Under the pieces are notes generated by a model, which searched no databases, had not been told where the DNA came from, and saw nothing but the letters and a program-made list of their open reading frames with translations. Made by a program: the position numbers and the translations under genes. Shown in pieces: positions 60,080 through 64,000 of a DNA stretch of 64,000 nucleotides. The number at the start of each line of letters is the position of its first letter. Positions within the stretch are counted from its first letter, which is position 1. Source of the DNA: Microbacterium sp. LWO14-1.2 (GTDB taxonomy: Bacteria; Actinomycetota; Actinomycetes; Actinomycetales; Microbacteriaceae); the NCBI RefSeq assembly GCF_038397715.1, contig NZ_CP151633.1, positions 2,046,001 to 2,110,000 on the forward strand. The letters are read 5' to 3'.

Positions 60080-60904
60080 ATGGATCCGCTCGCAGAGTTG
60101 TCCCGCCGCGGCGGTGTCGCTCGCACCGCATCGCTCGTCTCGGCCGGCGTCAGCGCCCACGCGCTTCGCCGAGCGAAGGAGGTCGGCGCCGTCCGCCGCA
60201 TCCGTCGCGGGTGGGTGGCGCTTCCTGATGCGGATCCGCTCCTCGTTGGGGCCGCCTCGCGCGGTATCGTGCTGAGCTGTCTCACCGCGGCTGTTCGGTA
60301 TGGCCTCTGGGTGCCCGATGCGAGGCCGATCCACGTGGCCGCGCGCCCGAACGCCGCGCGCCTGGCCGTGCCCGAGGGGGTGGTCGTGCACTGGGCCGTT
60401 CCGCTCGTCGAGCGGGATCCGGATGCCGTCGTCGACGGCATCCTCAATACGCTGTCCCTCGTGGCTGCGTGCCAACCGACGGAGACCGCGCTCGTCGTGT
60501 GGGAGTCCGCGCTCAACCGCGGCGCCGTCGATCGGGAGCAGCTGGAGCAGTTCGCGCTCTCTCCGGCAGCGCGGGAGCTCCTCGGCCGCGCTCGTCCGTA
60601 CTCCGACTCCGGTCTGGAGACGATCTTCATCTTTCGCCTCCGATGGCTGAGGGTGGCCATGGTCCCTCAGGCGTGGGTGCTCGGACACCGGGTCGACGTC
60701 CTCATCGGCGAGAGACTCGTGATCCAGATCGACGGGGCCAGCCACACGGGCGCGCAGCGCACGCGCGACATCGAGCACGACGCGAGGCTGATGCTCCGCG
60801 GCTATCACGTGCTGCGTTTCTCATACGAGCAGGTCATGGAACGGTGGCCGGAGGTGCAGGCCGTCGTGATGGAGGCCGTGGCCCAGGGGCGACACCGGGC
60901 GTAG
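60080..60904 (+). CDS. AbiEi-like/DUF559 domain protein
   Basis: This is a 274-aa protein. Residues 1-50 form a winged-helix-like domain as in AbiEi antitoxins (LSRRGGVARTASLVSAGVSA, then LRRAKEVGAVRRIRRGWVAL). The C-terminal part (about 180-270) resembles DUF559, a Vsr-like nuclease fold: SGLETIFIFRLRWLRVAMVP, GHRVDVLIGERLVIQIDGAS and a final VLRFSYEQVME. The D-x-L and Q-I-D-G acidic positions fit a metal-dependent nuclease. Actinobacteria carry many such proteins with unproven roles. It is bracketed by family A repeats 95 bp upstream and 77 bp downstream. Confidence 0.75.
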   Translation: MDPLAELSRRGGVARTASLVSAGVSAHALRRAKEVGAVRRIRRGWVALPDADPLLVGAASRGIVLSCLTAAVRYGLWVPDARPIHVAARPNAARLAVPEGVVVHWAVPLVERDPDAVVDGILNTLSLVAACQPTETALVVWESALNRGAVDREQLEQFALSPAARELLGRARPYSDSGLETIFIFRLRWLRVAMVPQAWVLGHRVDVLIGERLVIQIDGASHTGAQRTRDIEHDARLMLRGYHVLRFSYEQVMERWPEVQAVVMEAVAQGRHRA

Positions 60905-60980
60905 TGCGCCCGCTCCACCCCACCCGCGCCCGCCCGCCCCGCCCACGCAGCCCCGCCCGCACGACCGCCCGCACGCACGC

Positions 60981-61053
60981 AACGCAGGAGATCACACGTA
61001 TCGAAGGACTGGATGCCGCATCCGGTCCTTCGATACGCGTGATCTCCTTCTTT
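60981..61053. repeat. family A palindromic repeat, copy 4
   Basis: 35-bp arms (60981-61015 and 61019-61053) match at 31 of 35 positions around CCG. GATCAC/GTGATC replaces the GATCGC/GCGATC of copy 3, a paired change that keeps the stem. Confidence 0.9.
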
Positions 61054-61116
61054 ACGCGCCGCGTGATCGCCTCGTCGCGGAACGGTACGACGGATGCCAC
61101 GATGAGAGGGATCACC

Positions 61117-61701
61117 ATGGACACCACGACTCACCGGCGGCCGAGTGCCGCGCGCACCCGCCTGATCGACACGGCGACACGCCTCTTCTACGAGGAGGGG
61201 ATCCATGCGGTCGGCGTCGACCGCATCATCGAGGAGGCGGAGGTCACGCGCGCCACCCTCTACAAGCAGTTCGGCGGCAAGGAGAACCTCGTGCTCGCCT
61301 ATCTCCGCAACGAGGACGGAATGCTCCGGTCGCTGTTCGACGAGGCGGGGGCGGATGCCGCGGACCCGGCGACCCTCGTCGACGCCGTCATCCGCGGGAT
61401 CGCCGCCGACATCCGCCAGCGGCACACGAGAGGGTGCCCCTTCATCAACGCGGCGGCGGAGTATCCCGACGCCGAAGGACCGGTGCGCACGCTGATCGCC
61501 GAGCACCGCGACTGGTTCCGCTCGACCCTCGAAGAGGTCGCGGCGGCGGCGGGTCTGCGGCAGCCCTCGGAGGTCGCGGCTTCCCTCGTCCTGCTCCGCG
61601 ACGCGGCGCTCGTCGGCGGCTATCTCGACGGCGAGGACCGCGTCGCTCCGGCCTTCGAACGCACTGCCCGGGCGGTGGTCGACGATCACCGAGGGGCGTG
61701 A
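61117..61701 (+). CDS. TetR-family transcriptional regulator
   Basis: This 194-aa protein has the TetR N-terminal domain: RTRLIDTATRLFYEEGIHAV, then GVDRIIEEAEVTRATLYKQF and GGKENLVLAYL. The C-terminal ligand domain (about 75-190) contains RGCPFINAAAEYPD, seen in the YxaF/LmrA-like subgroup that senses drugs or fatty acids. ATG 61117 is chosen for its AGAGGG site six bases upstream; ATG 61102 is in frame but lacks one. No target gene is adjacent. Confidence 0.9.
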   Translation: MDTTTHRRPSAARTRLIDTATRLFYEEGIHAVGVDRIIEEAEVTRATLYKQFGGKENLVLAYLRNEDGMLRSLFDEAGADAADPATLVDAVIRGIAADIRQRHTRGCPFINAAAEYPDAEGPVRTLIAEHRDWFRSTLEEVAAAAGLRQPSEVAASLVLLRDAALVGGYLDGEDRVAPAFERTARAVVDDHRGA

Positions 61702-61811
61702 GCGAGCCCGTCACGGGACGTCCTCAGGCGTCACATTCGTCACATCTGCACCACGACACGCCAAGGAAAAGCCCAAAACCCGCGAAATGACGCGGAAATG
61801 TGGGTCGTCGT

Positions 61812-61820
61812 TGGTACATT
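61812..61820 (+). promoter_or_regulatory. extended -10 promoter of the HU gene
   Basis: TGGTACATT combines an extended TGG with a TACATT -10 box, 80 bp before ATG 61901. A small CGGCAG/CTGCCG stem follows in the leader. Confidence 0.45.
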
Positions 61821-61900
61821 CAAGGCGGTCACACGACCAACGGCAGGCGCCCGTCTGCCGAACCACAAACGATGCGACGGATCCGTCGCTGGAGGATGAC

Positions 61901-62188
61901 ATGGCTGACAAGTCCATCACCAAGACCGAGCTCGTCGCGAGCATCGCTTCCGCCACTGGCCAGAGCCAGGCCACCGTCTCGGGCGTTCTCGACGCGCTGT
62001 TCTCCTCGGTCTCCGACGCTGTTGCCAAGGGCAGCAAGGTCTCGATCCCGGGCTGGATCTCGTTCGAGCAGGTCGCGACCGCCGCTCGCACGGGCCGCAA
62101 CCCGCAGACCGGTGCCGAGATCAAGATCCCGGCCGGCAAGCGCGTCAAGGTGACCGCCGGTTCCAAGCTCAAGGCTGCCGTCAAGTAA
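61901..62188 (+). CDS. hup: DNA-binding protein HU
   Basis: This 95-aa HU/IHF-family protein starts MADKSITKTELVASIASATG. The beta-arm region is RTGRNPQTGAEIKIPAGKRV, followed by VKVTAGSKLKAAVK. It is a short HU without the long Lys/Ala tail found in mycobacterial and streptomycete HupB/HupS. It bends and compacts DNA as a dimer. GGAGG lies five bases before ATG. A strong terminator follows 12 bp after the stop. Confidence 0.95.
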   Translation: MADKSITKTELVASIASATGQSQATVSGVLDALFSSVSDAVAKGSKVSIPGWISFEQVATAARTGRNPQTGAEIKIPAGKRVKVTAGSKLKAAVK

Positions 62189-62200
62189 GACCGCACCTCT

Positions 62201-62236
62201 CGAAGGCCGCTCCCGATCCGTCGGGGGCGGCCTTCG
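62201..62236 (+). terminator. terminator after the HU gene
   Basis: CGAAGGCCGCTCCCGA (62201-62216) pairs with TCGGGGGCGGCCTTCG (62221-62236) at 15 of 16 positions (the other a G-U) around TCCG. Confidence 0.88.
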
Positions 62237-62272
62237 GCGCGTCCTCCTCGGCACGCGGCTTAGGCTGGAGGG

Positions 62273-64000
62273 GTGAGTTCCCGCGCCGTGTCAGCCCCGA
62301 CGAGCCCTGCCTATCGTGCAGTCGGCGTCGGCATCCTGCTCGCGGGCGGACTCGTCGCCGTGGTCGTCGCCCTGATCCTCGGCGGCGGTGCGGCCCCGCT
62401 CCTGCTCCAGGACCCCGGACCCTTCGTGCGCTGGGCGATCCCCGTCGTCAAGCTCGTCATGAACATCGCCGCCGCTGCCATGCTCGGCTCGCTCGTGCTC
62501 GCCCTCTTCGCGCTGAGGTCGGAGCAGAAGTCCTTCGAGGTCGCGCTCAACACGGCATCCGTCGGCGCAGCCGTCTTCACGGTCTCCGCCGGCATCAGCG
62601 CCTTCCTCACCTTCATGGCCGCGTTCAACCCGCAGCTGAGCGCCGAGCGGGAGTTCGGGGCGCAGCTCGGCCGTTTCCTGCTCGAGACCGCGCTCGGCCA
62701 GTCGTGGCTGATCACGACGATCATGGGGTCCGTCATCACGGTGCTCGTGTTCGCCTGGCGCAGCTGGCTGCCCACCCTGCTCACGGCCGTGCTGGCCGCG
62801 GCATCCTTCCTCCCCCTCGCCACGCAGGGGCACTCCGGCGAGCTGTCCGGTCACAACGTGGCGGTGAACTCGATCCTGCTGCACACGATCGGCGCAGCGG
62901 TCTGGCTCGGCGGCCTGCTGCTCGTGATCGTGCTGCGCGGTCGCTCCGACATCGGTACGGCGAAGCTCGTCGCCCGCTACTCGAGCCTCGCGATCGCCGC
63001 GTTCGTGGTCGTCGCCGTCTCGGGACTCGCCCGCTCGGTGGTCGCCCTCGGCGACATCACGCAGCTCATGACGCCGTACGGCGGCATCCTCATCGCCAAG
63101 GTCGTGCTGCTCGTCGGCATGGGGCTGTTCGGGGCCTGGTACCGCATCCGTCTCATCCCGCGCCTCGACGGCGCGCAGGCGGCGCGCTGGTTCTGGATGC
63201 TGGTGCTCGGCGAGATCGCGCTGATGGGCCTCGCGTCCGGTGCCGCCGCGGCGCTCGCGCGCACGCCCCCTCCCACCGGGGAGGAGGCGGCTTTCGTGCA
63301 GACGCCGGCGGAGAACCTCACGCGCTCGCCGCTGCCGCCCGAGTTCACGATCGACCGCTGGTTCACGGCCTGGGACATCGACATCCTCTGGCTCGTCGCG
63401 GCCGGGTTCGGTCTGTTCTTCTACCTCGCCGGCGTCCGCCGCCTGCAGAAGCGCGGCGACCGCTGGCCGATCCACCGCACGGTGTTCTGGGTGCTCGGCG
63501 TGCTCATGCTCGTGTGGGTGACCGGTGGGCCGATCAACGCGTACCAGGAGTACCTCTTCAGCGTGCACATGCTCGGGCACATGATGCTGTCGATGGCGAT
63601 CCCGCTGCTGCTGGTCTCGGGCGCGCCGATCACGCTCGCGCTGCGCGCGATCCACAAGCGCGACGACGGCACCCGCGGCGGTCGCGAGTGGATCATGTGG
63701 GCCGTGCACTCACCGTTCGCGAAGGTGGTCACGCACCCGTTCGTCGCGGCGGCGATCTTCATCGTGTCGCTCTGGGCCTTCTACTTCACCGACCTCGTGC
63801 GCTGGTCGATGTACGAGCACCTCGGTCACGAGTGGATGGTCGCGCACTTCCTCATCTCGGGCTACCTGTTCGTCATGAGCCTCGTCGGGGCCGACCCCGT
63901 GCCGTACCGCCTGCCGTACCCGGGACGTCTCATCACCCTCATCGCCGTCATGGCCATGCACGCGTTCTTCGGCATGGCGATGATGATGCAGGAGGGTCTG
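62273..64000 (+). CDS. CopD-CtaG fusion: copper-resistance D domain plus caa3-type oxidase assembly domain (3' truncated)
   Basis: The frame is open for 576 codons from GTG 62273 to the window end. The N-terminal half has about nine segments with a CopD domain (NSILLHTIGAAVWLGGLLLV, then RYSSLAIAAFVVVAVSGL). After a linker (TPPPTGEEAAFVQTP) comes a caa3_CtaG domain: WFTAWDIDILWLVAAGFGLF, YLFSVHMLGHMMLSMAIPLL and YEHLGHEWMVAHFLISGYLF, with conserved His residues likely to bind copper. The protein probably delivers copper to cytochrome c oxidase. TAGGCT lies six bases before GTG, a leaderless pattern. The C-terminus is outside the window. Confidence 0.88.
   Translation, partial: MSSRAVSAPTSPAYRAVGVGILLAGGLVAVVVALILGGGAAPLLLQDPGPFVRWAIPVVKLVMNIAAAAMLGSLVLALFALRSEQKSFEVALNTASVGAAVFTVSAGISAFLTFMAAFNPQLSAEREFGAQLGRFLLETALGQSWLITTIMGSVITVLVFAWRSWLPTLLTAVLAAASFLPLATQGHSGELSGHNVAVNSILLHTIGAAVWLGGLLLVIVLRGRSDIGTAKLVARYSSLAIAAFVVVAVSGLARSVVALGDITQLMTPYGGILIAKVVLLVGMGLFGAWYRIRLIPRLDGAQAARWFWMLVLGEIALMGLASGAAAALARTPPPTGEEAAFVQTPAENLTRSPLPPEFTIDRWFTAWDIDILWLVAAGFGLFFYLAGVRRLQKRGDRWPIHRTVFWVLGVLMLVWVTGGPINAYQEYLFSVHMLGHMMLSMAIPLLLVSGAPITLALRAIHKRDDGTRGGREWIMWAVHSPFAKVVTHPFVAAAIFIVSLWAFYFTDLVRWSMYEHLGHEWMVAHFLISGYLFVMSLVGADPVPYRLPYPGRLITLIAVMAMHAFFGMAMMMQEGL

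Overview
The window is high-GC actinobacterial DNA, most likely from Microbacterium or a close relative in the Microbacteriaceae. The basis is strong G/C bias at third codon positions, many ATGA/GTGA gene overlaps, frequent GTG starts, a TANNNT box 5-7 nt before many start codons (leaderless genes), a short HU protein, and two LPXTG/LAXTG wall proteins. The genus is inferred from style, not from a marker gene. No tRNA, rRNA, CRISPR array, transposase or prophage was seen.

Layout. 1-2.6 kb: end of a MATE transporter, a small membrane protein, a hotdog thioesterase and a SUKH-like protein, bracketed by two copies of a palindromic repeat (family A). 2.7-4.3 kb: a ClpP and a second ClpP whose catalytic Ser is Gly, convergent with a ClgR-like XRE regulator ending in LAA; a structured 560-bp gap follows. 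4.8-8.1 kb: beta-helix lipoprotein, DyP peroxidase and partner. 8.2-23.2 kb: two giant surface proteins, an SdrD-B/DUF11 protein (1877 aa, LPATG) and a CshA-like fibril protein (3096 aa, 24 repeats, LAWTG). 23.2-28.1 kb: two paralogous helix-turn-helix regulators around an EamA-RibA-MarR operon and a rhodanese. 28.4-35.2 kb: membrane proteins, an MFS exporter, the coupled LMW-phosphatase/purB (CTG start)/DivIVA-like operon, a WXG-like protein with a hydrolase, and a holin-like membrane protein. 35.3-43.3 kb: RHH/Doc toxin-antitoxin, hisC, branched-chain-type 2-oxoacid dehydrogenase E1alpha/E1beta/E2 (no E3), 2H phosphoesterase, M19 dipeptidase, LysR. 43.4-51.2 kb: LCP protein, then a ROK-controlled alpha-glucoside operon (binding protein, two permeases, GH13; no ATPase). 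51.4-58.9 kb: zinc region with a Zur box, znuACB, zur, COG0701 permease and TIGR03943 protein, then a membrane-anchored beta-propeller-like protein and a DNA glycosylase. 59-62.2 kb: cysteine-poor rpmB-rpmG-rpsN, a DUF559 protein flanked by two more family A repeats, TetR, and HU. 62.3 kb to the end: a CopD-CtaG fusion running off the window.

Most unusual items: the ClpP/inactive-ClpP pair beside a regulator with an ssrA-like tail; the alternating A/B repeat fibril protein with its neighbour carrying a different sorting signal; several families of short palindromic repeats, one of which appears to have split the E1alpha/E1beta overlap and another of which appears to have become coding sequence.
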